A stretch of DNA of 64,000 bases from Burkholderiales bacterium (GTDB taxonomy: Bacteria; Pseudomonadota; Gammaproteobacteria; Burkholderiales; SG8-41), in assembly GCA_020854035.1 (NCBI GenBank), contig JADZGE010000040.1:1-64000 (forward strand), in the 5' to 3' direction. Shown here piece by piece: positions 24,787 to 32,826 of this stretch. The position numbers were made by a program, and so were the translations under genes. Below the pieces are notes generated by a model that had not been told where the DNA came from, made no database searches, and worked only from the letters and a program-made list of their open reading frames with translations. Positions within the stretch are counted from its first letter, which is position 1, and every line of letters begins with the position of its first letter.

Positions 24787-26073
24787 TCAATCACTGCGGC
24801 CGCGAAACCGTCCCAGCCCTGCCAGCCCCAGCAGCGCGAGCGCAACCGTGGCGGGCTCGGGAACGGCGTTCGACAGGTCCACCACCCTCACGGTCGTCAT
24901 GCGCTGCGCGTCGAAGAAGGGATTTTCCGGTTCGCCCGAAATCAAAAGCTCGAGGGTTTCGTCGAACAGGGAGCGCCCGGCCCCGAGCGCCCCGCCGAAC
25001 GCGCTCACGTGGAGGCGCGTGGTGAGCTCGTAGAGTGCGCCCGGATTGAGCACGGCGTCGATCGCCAGGTTTTCGTAGATGCTCCAGTCGACGAGCTGCC
25101 TCAGATTCGAGCCGGCAGACTTGCCGTAGTGCGATTCCCCGATCAGCACGTGGTCGCGATCGAAGAGCAGGACATCGGCCGCCACGCTCGCATCCCCCTG
25201 GTTGTCGGCGATGAGCCGGCCTTCGAGGTTGCCGTAGATGTGCGCGAGGGTCGGCCCGGTCGACGACGGCGAGAAGATGAAGCTCCGGCTGACGGTGCAG
25301 GTCTTGGTGTCCCGGGGCAGGTGTCCGAGCGACTGGGCGTTGAGGCCCAGCGCCGCACCCGCCGGCGTCATGTCGGCGCAACTATCGGCGAGCACGGGAT
25401 TGGCGACGATCTCACCCGCATCGAGATTCACGGTGAGCCCCGCGCCGCCGATTGGAACGGAGGGACCCGGTGTCCCGTACACCCCGTTCTGGTCGCTCAG
25501 GAGGTAGATGTTCTGGTGGCCGCCGCTGTTCGTGAACGCATTGCGGAACGAGAAATCGAAGCGATACATCCCGGCCGTGGTGAAGACCCCGTTGAAGGCA
25601 CCGGCCTCGTTGAAGATCGTGGTGGTACTCGGGGGACTACCGAACGAAGGACTGGTACGGATTGCATCGGGAGCGGTCGCGGCCGCGCCGAAAACCACGT
25701 TCTGCTGGCCGAACGAATTGCCGAACGCCGTGTTCTGGTCGAGATCCACCGTCTGCGACACCGACGACGGGTTGGTGACGGTTATGCGGATGAAGTCGTC
25801 GGTGCCAAAGCCGCCCGGCCCCAGGCAGAAGCCACCCGTGCATCCGGGGTTGGCGAACGCGAGAGTGGGTGCGTTGTTCCAGGCGATCCAGCTCGTCAGA
25901 CCCGGATTGATGTAGGTCGTCACCGACGCGAAGTCGTACTGCGCGCCGGGCGAACTGGTCGTGGTCACGAACGAGGTATCCACCGGCACGGAGAGGATCA
26001 GTGCTTCAGCGCGCTCACCCGGCACGCACGCGAGCATCGCGCCTGCAATCAGGGCGCTGCGTATCGGCTTCAT
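24787..26073 (-). CDS. PEP-CTERM sorted surface protein
   Basis: A 428-aa exported protein with a signal peptide (MKPIRSALIAGAMLACVPGERAEA) and a C-terminal sorting tag 'VPEPATVALALLGLAGLG' followed by basic residues, recognised by exosortase. The body is low in lysine and rich in Ser, Thr, Asn and Gly, as expected for an extracellular beta-rich protein, with four cysteines (two pairs). No known enzymatic domain was seen. Exosortase and exopolysaccharide genes are outside the window. The ATG at 26073 follows GGAGGG; a 49-residue upstream extension is rejected since it would bury the signal peptide. Confidence 0.88.
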   Translation of the reverse strand: MKPIRSALIAGAMLACVPGERAEALILSVPVDTSFVTTTSSPGAQYDFASVTTYINPGLTSWIAWNNAPTLAFANPGCTGGFCLGPGGFGTDDFIRITVTNPSSVSQTVDLDQNTAFGNSFGQQNVVFGAAATAPDAIRTSPSFGSPPSTTTIFNEAGAFNGVFTTAGMYRFDFSFRNAFTNSGGHQNIYLLSDQNGVYGTPGPSVPIGGAGLTVNLDAGEIVANPVLADSCADMTPAGAALGLNAQSLGHLPRDTKTCTVSRSFIFSPSSTGPTLAHIYGNLEGRLIADNQGDASVAADVLLFDRDHVLIGESHYGKSAGSNLRQLVDWSIYENLAIDAVLNPGALYELTTRLHVSAFGGALGAGRSLFDETLELLISGEPENPFFDAQRMTTVRVVDLSNAVPEPATVALALLGLAGLGRFRGRSD

Positions 26074-26233
26074 CGGCCCTCCACCATTGAGTCGTTCTTC
26101 ACCATGGGTGCGACGGCTTCCCCGCCTGGGCTGACCCCCGCGCACCTGGAGGCCGGGCACTCGCGCGTATGCCAAGCAACTTTCGTGCAAGGATCGCCCG
26201 CGATTCCGCGCTGCTCGCACAACTCTCTGATTA

Positions 26234-26249
26234 TGACAAGTAATTGTCA
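26234..26249. promoter_or_regulatory. Perfect dyad TGACAA-GTAA-TTGTCA
   Basis: A 6-bp inverted repeat with a 4-bp centre, 160 bp upstream of the PEP-CTERM start. It has the look of a dimeric regulator's operator; the regulator is unknown. Confidence 0.35.
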
Positions 26250-26298
26250 GGTCTCTCGAACGGACGTGCCGTCAGCTCCCGTGTCGGCAGCGCAATCG

Positions 26299-26315
26299 TG
26301 TAAAGCCAGCTGACT
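26299..26315 (+). promoter_or_regulatory. PEP-CTERM upstream motif, copy 1
   Basis: TGTAAAG-CCAG-CTGACT matches the two elements upstream of the second PEP-CTERM gene (61108-61124 and 61239-61255) in the outer blocks YGTAAAG and CYGAC with the same 4-bp gap. It points away from its gene, 226 bp upstream. Confidence 0.4.
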
Positions 26316-26452
26316 GAGAATGAGTCTCCGTCCAGCGAATTACTCGCCGATTGCGTCCGGTGCACGGGTTTACCTCTTTGTTTTTCCGCCAGTACCGGGC
26401 TGTGCGCAGCAGACGTGGCGGCCGAAACAGCGTGTAAGGAAGGAAGAGCTGT

Positions 26453-27295
26453 TCAGCCTTTCTTCGGCGACCAGCCATAGGCCCTGGCGCAGGCGCCTCC
26501 CATCAGCATGGCCCGTTCGCCGTCGCTCAATCGGCCGGTCCGGCGAAAGGGCTCGACCGCCTGTTCGTAGTTGACCACCGCGAAGGCGCGGGTCCAATCG
26601 GTACCCCACAGGCAGCGCTCGAATCCCCAGGCGTCGAACACGCGGGCGAGCGGGTCCCAGATGTCCGGAAAGGGAAAGGGTTCGCGCGCCAGCGTGCATG
26701 CGCCGCTCACCTTGACCACTGCGTTCGGATGCCTGGCGAGAGCGAGCAGCTTCGGCAGATCGGCCCACGGCTCGCGCGGGGCGGGCGGAGTGCGCGGCTG
26801 CACGAGACCAAGATGGTCGACGATGAAGCGCGTGTCGGGGTGGCGGTCGATGAGCGCCGCAGCACCATCCAGATTGCCCGCGCAGGAGAGGTTGACCGGG
26901 AAGTCGTGGCGAACGGCTGCGCGCGCGATGCGGTCGAGACCCGGGTCGTTCGCGTCGCGCCCCATCTCCTTCCTCATCATGATGCGGATGCCGACTGTGC
27001 CCGGCGTCCTCTTCCAGTCGGCGATGACCTCGGCTACCGCCGGATCCTCCGGGTCGACCGGCTTGACGAGTGCGAAGCGGGCTGGGTGCGCTCGTTGTAC
27101 TTCCACCGCGTAGCTGGCGTCGTACCGGTACAGCGAGTGGGCGGAAACGAAAATCGCGCCGTCGACGCCGACCCTGTCCATCGCCGCGACCATTTCGTCA
27201 CCGGTAACGCGACCGGGCCAGTTCGGGACGGTGTGCCAGGGCCGTTTCGGCGTGTTCGCCTCGTAGGCATGAACCTGCGAATCGATGATCGGCAT
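26453..27295 (-). CDS. Amidohydrolase-family protein (2-pyrone-4,6-dicarboxylate lactonase-like)
   Basis: A 280-aa metal-dependent TIM-barrel hydrolase of the amidohydrolase-2 group. It opens with 'MPIIDSQVHAYEANTPKRPWH' (the D-x-H metal pair appears as S-Q-V-H), then 'GIRIMMRKE', 'RFIVDHLGLVQPR' (His), 'VVKVSGACTL' and 'ERCLWGTDWTR' (catalytic Asp). Relatives hydrolyse lactones or decarboxylate aromatic acids. It begins a minus-strand group with a Bug protein, an M24 protein and a ThDP enzyme, pointing to an organic-acid pathway. Substrate not determinable. Confidence 0.85.
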   Translation of the reverse strand: MPIIDSQVHAYEANTPKRPWHTVPNWPGRVTGDEMVAAMDRVGVDGAIFVSAHSLYRYDASYAVEVQRAHPARFALVKPVDPEDPAVAEVIADWKRTPGTVGIRIMMRKEMGRDANDPGLDRIARAAVRHDFPVNLSCAGNLDGAAALIDRHPDTRFIVDHLGLVQPRTPPAPREPWADLPKLLALARHPNAVVKVSGACTLAREPFPFPDIWDPLARVFDAWGFERCLWGTDWTRAFAVVNYEQAVEPFRRTGRLSDGERAMLMGGACARAYGWSPKKG

Positions 27296-27380
27296 CGGGG
27301 AACGCCTCTCACGCTAAGTGGCAGAAGGCCGGGGCTCGTTCCGGCGGCGGAGAACGGCGACGCATGCGCCCGCGCTTTTC

Positions 27381-28346
27381 TCATTCGGGCTGGACCTTGG
27401 CGAACTTGATCACCCTGGCGGTGGTGACGGTATCCTGGGCGATGAACCTGCCGAACTCCTCCGGCGTCCTGCCCGGCGGCAGCCCCAACCCCATGTCGAG
27501 CAGTTTCCCCCGCAGCGCCGGCTCGGCGATCGCTTTCGTCGTCTCGTCGTGCAATCTCGACACGATCTCCCGCGGCAGGCTGGCCGGACCGAGCAGGCCG
27601 ATCCAGCTCGAAAAATCGTAGCCTCGCACGCCCGACTCATCGAGCGTCGGCACGCCCGGCAGCGATTCGATGCGCCGCAGCGACGTGACGGCGAGCGCCC
27701 GCATGCGGTTCGATCGAAGGTATGGCGTCGCCGTCGGTGCCGGGCTGAACATGAAATAGATATGGCCACCCAGCAGGTCCGACATCGCGAGCGCCCCGCC
27801 CTTGTACGGGACATGCCTCAACTCCGTGCCGGTCATCATGCCGAAGAGCTCGGCGGAGAGATGCTGGGTCGCGCCGATGCCGGACGAGCCATAGGTCAGC
27901 AGGCCCGGTCTCGTCCTGGCGAGCGCGATGAAATCCTTCGTCGTGCGCGCGGGCAGGGACGGATGGACCACCAGCACGCTCGGCTGGATTACCATCAGCA
28001 CGATCGGCGTCAGATCGCGCTGCGGATCGTACGGCAGATTACGGATAAGACTGGGCGCTGCGGAAACGCCTGATTGAGAAGCCACAAGCAGGGTGTAGCC
28101 GTCGGGGGGAGACTTGGCGACCGCAGCCGCGCCTATCGTGCCTGCCGCGCCGGCACGGTTTTCGACGATGAACTGCTGGCCCAGCGATTCGCCAAGCCTG
28201 GGCGCGACCAGCCGGCCCACGATGTCTATGCTCCCGCCCGGGGCGGAGGGCACGATCGCTCGCACCACCTTGGCCGGATAGTTCTGTGCACCTGCCGGCG
28301 ATAGCCCCAAGGCAACTACCGCAAGCGCGACACCATAACGTCTCAT
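27381..28346 (-). CDS. Bug/TctC-family periplasmic solute-binding protein
   Basis: A 321-aa canonical Bug protein: signal peptide ending 'LSPAGAQ', then 'NYPAKVVRAIVPSAPGGSIDIVGRLVAPRLGE', 'QFIVENRAGAAGTIGAAAVAKSPPDGYTL' and 'GSSGIGATQHLSAELF.....ELRHVPYKGG'. The ligand-contacting loops for a carboxylate are preserved. No TctAB genes adjoin it, so it may serve a distant transporter or signalling role. Amidohydrolase lies downstream and the M24 gene upstream, on the same strand with short gaps. The ATG at 28346 gives the only signal peptide. Confidence 0.92.
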   Translation of the reverse strand: MRRYGVALAVVALGLSPAGAQNYPAKVVRAIVPSAPGGSIDIVGRLVAPRLGESLGQQFIVENRAGAAGTIGAAAVAKSPPDGYTLLVASQSGVSAAPSLIRNLPYDPQRDLTPIVLMVIQPSVLVVHPSLPARTTKDFIALARTRPGLLTYGSSGIGATQHLSAELFGMMTGTELRHVPYKGGALAMSDLLGGHIYFMFSPAPTATPYLRSNRMRALAVTSLRRIESLPGVPTLDESGVRGYDFSSWIGLLGPASLPREIVSRLHDETTKAIAEPALRGKLLDMGLGLPPGRTPEEFGRFIAQDTVTTARVIKFAKVQPE

Positions 28347-28402
28347 CACGGTCTCCTGACAACGACGAAGGCGGGAGGCCGCGCCGCGGCCAGTCGCCGC
28401 CG

Positions 28403-29530
28403 CTACCGAATAACGAACAGTTCGTCGAGATTCGTGCGATCCGACAGGCGAATCGGGTCCTTTTCCGTAACGAGCACGAGATCCTCCAGGTGGTAGAAAC
28501 AGTAATCCGGGTCCACCACCCGGGGTTCCGACGCGATCACCATGCCTGCTTCCAGCACGGTTTCGTCCATGGGCTGTATGCGCGGATTCTCGTGCAGCGC
28601 GATGCCGGTGCTGTGCCCGAAGAGCGAACCGCGGTACGAACCGCCCGCACTTTCGATGTCCCTCCTGGCTGCCTCGTAGAGGTCGCACGCCCTTGCGCCG
28701 GGGCGCAGCCGATCGATTGCCCGATACTGCACGTCGCGCGCTTTCCGGTACCAGGTGAGATGCCGCTCGCTGGCGTGGCCAATGGCGGCGAGGCGATAGA
28801 GATGGGAATAGTAGCCGTGGATCGCGGAGCGCACCCCGATCTTCAACATCTCCCCGTGCCCAAGCTCGCGCTCGCCAGACCAATAGTGGGTCGTGATCGT
28901 GTTGGGGCCTGAGGACACACCCCACGTGATGTCGCGAAACTCGCCGTGGCCGATCTCGAACAGGGCATCAGCCATGCCGCGCGCGAGCTTGTGCTCGGGA
29001 TCACCCGGCTTCGCGCCACGCAAGGCGCGCTGCACCGCCTCGTCCGTACCCTCAGCCGCCAGCCTGAGCGCGTCGATTTCCGGCCGGGTCTTGACCATGC
29101 GCGTCCTGTCGAACACGCGGTCGCAGGAGGTGAGGCTCGCATGCGGCACGCGCTGCCGCAGATCGTCGTGGTAGTCCACGGTGACGTACTTGCGTTCGAC
29201 GCCTATGCGCGAGCGTGCGAGGTTCTTCTCCTCCAGTACTGCCGCAACGCCTTTCATCGGCGAGTCGATGAATTCCGCGTAGGTCCGGACATCCTCCACC
29301 GAGGCGTAGCGCCGCGTCTGCGCCTCCTCGTTCTTGCACACGACCAGCGTGATGTCTCCGTCCACGGTGACAATGCCGAGCGCGAGGCGGTCGCGGATCA
29401 GCACCTGCGTCTGGATCTTCCAGCCGCCGAGGTAGAAGAAGTTCTCCGGCGACGCGACCACCGCGGCATCCAGCCCTGCGCTCTTCATTTCCCTGACGAG
29501 GACGGGCAGGTTGACGACCTTGCGCTTCAT
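28403..29530 (-). CDS. M24-family protein lacking both metal-ligand aspartates
   Basis: A 375-aa protein with the creatinase N-terminal domain followed by a pita-bread M24 domain. The histidine motif 'LFGHSTGIALHENPRI' and the two glutamate motifs 'IASEPRVV' and 'HLEDLVLVTE' are conserved. The two aspartate ligands are replaced: the segment 'MLKIGVRSAIHGYYSHLYRL' aligns with the family's 'LIDAGCEYKGYAGDITRT' so Asp becomes Gly and Asp becomes His. It is thus unlikely to be a dinuclear aminopeptidase and may be a creatinase-like C-N hydrolase that needs no metal. It lies between a Bug gene and a ThDP enzyme gene on the same strand. Confidence 0.85.
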   Translation of the reverse strand: MKRKVVNLPVLVREMKSAGLDAAVVASPENFFYLGGWKIQTQVLIRDRLALGIVTVDGDITLVVCKNEEAQTRRYASVEDVRTYAEFIDSPMKGVAAVLEEKNLARSRIGVERKYVTVDYHDDLRQRVPHASLTSCDRVFDRTRMVKTRPEIDALRLAAEGTDEAVQRALRGAKPGDPEHKLARGMADALFEIGHGEFRDITWGVSSGPNTITTHYWSGERELGHGEMLKIGVRSAIHGYYSHLYRLAAIGHASERHLTWYRKARDVQYRAIDRLRPGARACDLYEAARRDIESAGGSYRGSLFGHSTGIALHENPRIQPMDETVLEAGMVIASEPRVVDPDYCFYHLEDLVLVTEKDPIRLSDRTNLDELFVIR

Positions 29531-29601
29531 GCAGTGAAACCTTCCGGATGGATGCCGGTTCGCAAGCGGTCATCATACCGGAATCGAATGGCTCGCCAGC
29601 G

Positions 29602-31248
29602 TCATTCATCCCTCCCGTAGTGAATACGCCGGTAGGGCACGCTCGGCACCGCCCTGGAGATCCGCAGGTCGATCATCGTCGGGCCCGGCTTGGCGACGAA
29701 CTCCTTGACGGCCTTCGTCAGCTGGTCGATGGAAGTCGCGTAGGCGCCGCGGCCGCCGAAGGACACCGCGACCTTGCCGAGGTCCGGCGTCGTGATCTCC
29801 GAGCCCCGCGTCTCCATCTTGTGCGCGTCGAGCTTGTAGTACTCCGCTCCCAGCGCCTCGTTGTTCATCACCACCACGAGGAGCGGCATGTCGTAGCGCA
29901 CCGCGGTCTCGAACTCCGCGAGATGCATCATCACGCTCGCGTCCCCGTCGAGCAGCATCGCGGGCTTGCCGGTCGCCACCACGGCCCCCATCGCGGCGGG
30001 GAGCATCTGGCCGATGCAGCCGAAGAAATGCCCGCCCTGCACGAGACCACGCCGCCGCGTCATCAGCATGCTGCAGAAGGCGGAGGTCATCCCGCTGCCC
30101 GAGAGCAACCCGATCTCCGGCGGCACGATCTGGTCCATCACCATCACGGCTTCGCGCGGGTCGACCGTGCCGGGCTCGATCTGGAACTCGGTGCGGTCGG
30201 CGTTGTGGTTGAGGAGCTTCGACCTGACATCCGGCGTGCGGTAGCCCGTGTTCTTCACGCCGCGCCCGGCGAGCACTTTCTCCAGTTCCTCGACCCCGAT
30301 CCTCGCGTCAGCCTGCACGTACGCATCGGCGGCCCTGCCCCCGCCCATCATCAGGTGCGCCTTCTGATCGATATGGACGTAGCGGGCGTTGGGGTACATG
30401 TAGCCGTTCTCGAGCGTGTGGCGGTTGAGACTCGCCCCGACCCCGACCACGCAATCCGCCTCGTGGGCAAGCTGCATCGCCGTGCGCGAGCCGTAGACGC
30501 CCGAGATGCCCGCGTGGTACTCGGACTCGTTGAGGAACGTCTTGGTGAGGAGCGTCGTCAGGATCACCGCGCCGATGCGCTCGGCGAGCTTCAGCACCGC
30601 CTGCCCGGCGCCGGACCACTGGGCGCCCCGCCCCACGATGATCACGGGCTTCTTCGAGCTCGCGAGGACGTCGGCGGCCCGCTCCAGCGCTCGCGCGTCG
30701 GGATGCACCGCCCCCCGCGTGAAAACCTCGGAGGACGTCTTGTAGGGCTCGTCGTCGTCGAATTCCTTCTGCTGGATGTCCATCGGGCACGACAGCATGA
30801 TCGGGCGGCTCTCGAGCTTCGCGAGGTAGAAGGCCTTGCGCACGGCGTCGTCGGCCTGATCGGGCGCGAGCAGCCGCACGAACCCGGTTTCGCAGGCCGC
30901 GGCGAAACGCGACTGATCGAGGAATTGCGAGTATTCCTCGTCGGTGCTCGGCGCCTCGCCGCAGAACGCCACGACCGGCGAACTCGCGCGGCTCGCGGTC
31001 ACGAACGCCGTGGCGAGCTGGGTCACGCCGGGCCCGCAGGTCGCGGTGGCCACACCCGGGGTGCGCGTGGTTCGCGCGTAACCGTCGGCCATCCCGAGCC
31101 CGGCTCCCTCGTGCCGGACCTCGTGGATCTTCACGCCCAACCGGTCAAGCTCGTAGATCCAGTACATGTTGCCGTCGCCCATCATGCCGAACGTCGCGCT
31201 CGTGCCTTCGGCCTTGAATGCCTGCGCGAGCCTCTTGTACACCTTCAT
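29602..31248 (-). CDS. ThDP-dependent enzyme (acetolactate synthase-like)
   Basis: A 548-aa thiamine diphosphate enzyme with the three-domain acetohydroxyacid synthase fold. The catalytic glutamate is in 'KIHEVRHEGAGLGMADGYAR' (about residue 40), the central domain has 'KKPVIIVGRGAQWSG', and the ThDP/Mg motif is 'MLLDGDASVMMHLAEFETA' with 'VVVMNNEALG'. It could be an acetolactate synthase, a decarboxylase or an oxalyl/sulfo-acid type enzyme; no regulatory small subunit is nearby, so a catabolic role is likelier. The ATG at 31248 starts the N-terminal helix; upstream residues are low-quality. It lies in the minus-strand group with M24, Bug and amidohydrolase genes. Confidence 0.9.
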   Translation of the reverse strand: MKVYKRLAQAFKAEGTSATFGMMGDGNMYWIYELDRLGVKIHEVRHEGAGLGMADGYARTTRTPGVATATCGPGVTQLATAFVTASRASSPVVAFCGEAPSTDEEYSQFLDQSRFAAACETGFVRLLAPDQADDAVRKAFYLAKLESRPIMLSCPMDIQQKEFDDDEPYKTSSEVFTRGAVHPDARALERAADVLASSKKPVIIVGRGAQWSGAGQAVLKLAERIGAVILTTLLTKTFLNESEYHAGISGVYGSRTAMQLAHEADCVVGVGASLNRHTLENGYMYPNARYVHIDQKAHLMMGGGRAADAYVQADARIGVEELEKVLAGRGVKNTGYRTPDVRSKLLNHNADRTEFQIEPGTVDPREAVMVMDQIVPPEIGLLSGSGMTSAFCSMLMTRRRGLVQGGHFFGCIGQMLPAAMGAVVATGKPAMLLDGDASVMMHLAEFETAVRYDMPLLVVVMNNEALGAEYYKLDAHKMETRGSEITTPDLGKVAVSFGGRGAYATSIDQLTKAVKEFVAKPGPTMIDLRISRAVPSVPYRRIHYGRDE

Positions 31249-31351
31249 CACCGCAGCCCTCCCTTCACCGTTGAACCATGCATTCGAAATGTCAAGGCAC
31301 CCCGCCCCGGGCCCGGGACGCGACGGGCGCCGCTCCCTCGCCCGGCGCATC

Positions 31352-32644
31352 CTATCGCGATGGCGGCGTGCCTTCGGTCTTCTCGAAATCGATCCGCTCC
31401 GTCACCGGCAGCCCCTGAAGGTGCCGGCGCAGGCAGTCGAGCCCCAGCTCCGCCGCGCCGAGCCGCACCCAGTCGCGCCCGCCGACGATGCGGCTGCGGC
31501 GCGAGACGATGCCCGATTCGGTCGCGATGGCGAGGCAGATGCTGCCGGCGAACTCGATGCGGTCGGGACCCTCGTCGAGGTCGATCAGCACGGCGAGCGC
31601 GTGCGTGGCGGCCGTGCGATGCCGCGCGGCGCGCGCCACGGCCTCGGCCGTGCGCACCGACACCCCGCCGGTACTCGGCACGCCTTCGACTCCCGCGGCC
31701 GCGCAGACTTCCCCGAGGTCGCGGGCCGCGAGGCCGCGGCGCACGACCCTCTCGGCGCCCGGCAGATGCCCGATGCGGGCGCAGATCAACCCGCTCGTGA
31801 AGGTCTCGACGACGGTGAGCGTCGCGTTGCGCCTCGCGAGCTCCGCCACGATGACGCCTTCGAGCGTCTGGTCGTCCTCGGCCAGTATGAAGTTGCCGAA
31901 CCGCCGGCGTACCTCCTGCTCGACCGGGGCGAGCTTGCGCGCGATGTCCTCGGCATCCGCCCCGCGCACGGTGAGCTTGGTTTCGAGCTCCGGGTAGTGC
32001 GCCCGGAATCCGAGCTTGACCGCCCCCTCGGGCGCGAGCGCCTCGACCCCCTGAAGCAGCGTGTCGGCGTGCGACTCCCCGATACCGTAGGAGTGGAACC
32101 GCTTCAACCGGATCGCGACCTGCACGCCGCTCATCGCCATCAGGCGCGGGACGATCTCCTGCTCCAGCATGCGCCGCAATTCCCGCGGCACCCCCGGCGT
32201 GAAGAAGAACCGCGCGTGGCCGATCGTCACCGCGAAGCCGCACGCGGTGCCGACGGGATTGTCGAGGATCTCCGAGCCCCGCGGCAGCATCGCCTGCTTG
32301 CGGTTGCTGGAGGGCATGGGACGGCCGCGGCGCTGGAAGTACTCCTCCATGCGGGAGAGCCACTCCTCGCTAAGAACGAGTTCCACGCCCGCGGCGCGGG
32401 CCGCGATCTCCTGCGAGAGATCGTCCACCGTCGGGCCGAGGCCGCCGTTCACGATGACCGCATCCGCGCGCTCGCCGGCGAGCCGGAACGCGGTGAGGAG
32501 GCTCTCGCGATCGTCGCCGACCGTCGTCTCCCACGCCACGGAGAGCCCGAAGTCCTCCAGCTTCTGCGTGATGTAGCTGAAGTTGGTGTTGACGATCTTG
32601 CCGGTCAACACTTCGTCACCGGTGCAAATCACTTCGATGCGCAT
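31352..32644 (-). CDS. cinA: CinA-like protein with degenerate PncC domain
   Basis: A 430-aa protein with the N-terminal molybdopterin-binding-like CinA domain ('IEVICTGDEVLTGKIVNTNFSYI', 'VNGGLGPTVDDLSQEIAARA', 'FFTPGVPRELRRML') and a C-terminal domain equivalent to nicotinamide mononucleotide deamidase (PncC). In active PncC the segment reads 'ESCTGGLL', with the nucleophilic serine; here it is 'ETFTSGLI', and the downstream Tyr and Lys of the triad are not recognisable ('VVRRGLAARDLGEVC'). Deamidase activity is therefore doubtful while the N-terminal ADP-ribose pyrophosphatase-type domain may be active. The ATG at 32644 (MRIEVICTGDE) is preferred to 32662. Confidence 0.88.
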   Translation of the reverse strand: MRIEVICTGDEVLTGKIVNTNFSYITQKLEDFGLSVAWETTVGDDRESLLTAFRLAGERADAVIVNGGLGPTVDDLSQEIAARAAGVELVLSEEWLSRMEEYFQRRGRPMPSSNRKQAMLPRGSEILDNPVGTACGFAVTIGHARFFFTPGVPRELRRMLEQEIVPRLMAMSGVQVAIRLKRFHSYGIGESHADTLLQGVEALAPEGAVKLGFRAHYPELETKLTVRGADAEDIARKLAPVEQEVRRRFGNFILAEDDQTLEGVIVAELARRNATLTVVETFTSGLICARIGHLPGAERVVRRGLAARDLGEVCAAAGVEGVPSTGGVSVRTAEAVARAARHRTAATHALAVLIDLDEGPDRIEFAGSICLAIATESGIVSRRSRIVGGRDWVRLGAAELGLDCLRRHLQGLPVTERIDFEKTEGTPPSR

Positions 32645-32826
32645 GTCGGCCCACTCGCTCAACCCCGCCGCGGTCGGGACCGCGTTTATAGCGCAATGCC
32701 CGGGCGCCGGGTTGGGTAGTGCGAATCACTCCCGCGTTGTCCGCCGGATCATACCGGATGCAGCGGCTCGTGCGCCCGCCGGCGGGACCTCGAACAGGCA
32801 CAAGAGAAGACGAAAGGAGTACCGAT

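Larger units (their letters stand above)
26074..26452. other. 379-bp non-coding region upstream of the PEP-CTERM gene
   Basis: No gene is supported here. The stretch is less GC-rich than the genes and contains a perfect dyad at 26234-26249 and the motif at 26299-26315. It presumably holds the promoter of the PEP-CTERM gene (minus strand) and the end of the amidohydrolase transcript. No convincing -24/-12 box was found. Confidence 0.6.

Noticed and set aside
26074-26233. Sigma54 promoter before the PEP-CTERM gene
   Set aside because: The best candidate (TGGCAT..., about 26170-26190) lacks GC at the correct distance from GG.
29548-31800. 750-codon plus-strand ORF over the ThDP enzyme and CinA genes
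   Set aside because: Low-complexity His/Arg/Gly-rich shadow; both real genes are on the minus strand with full motif sets.
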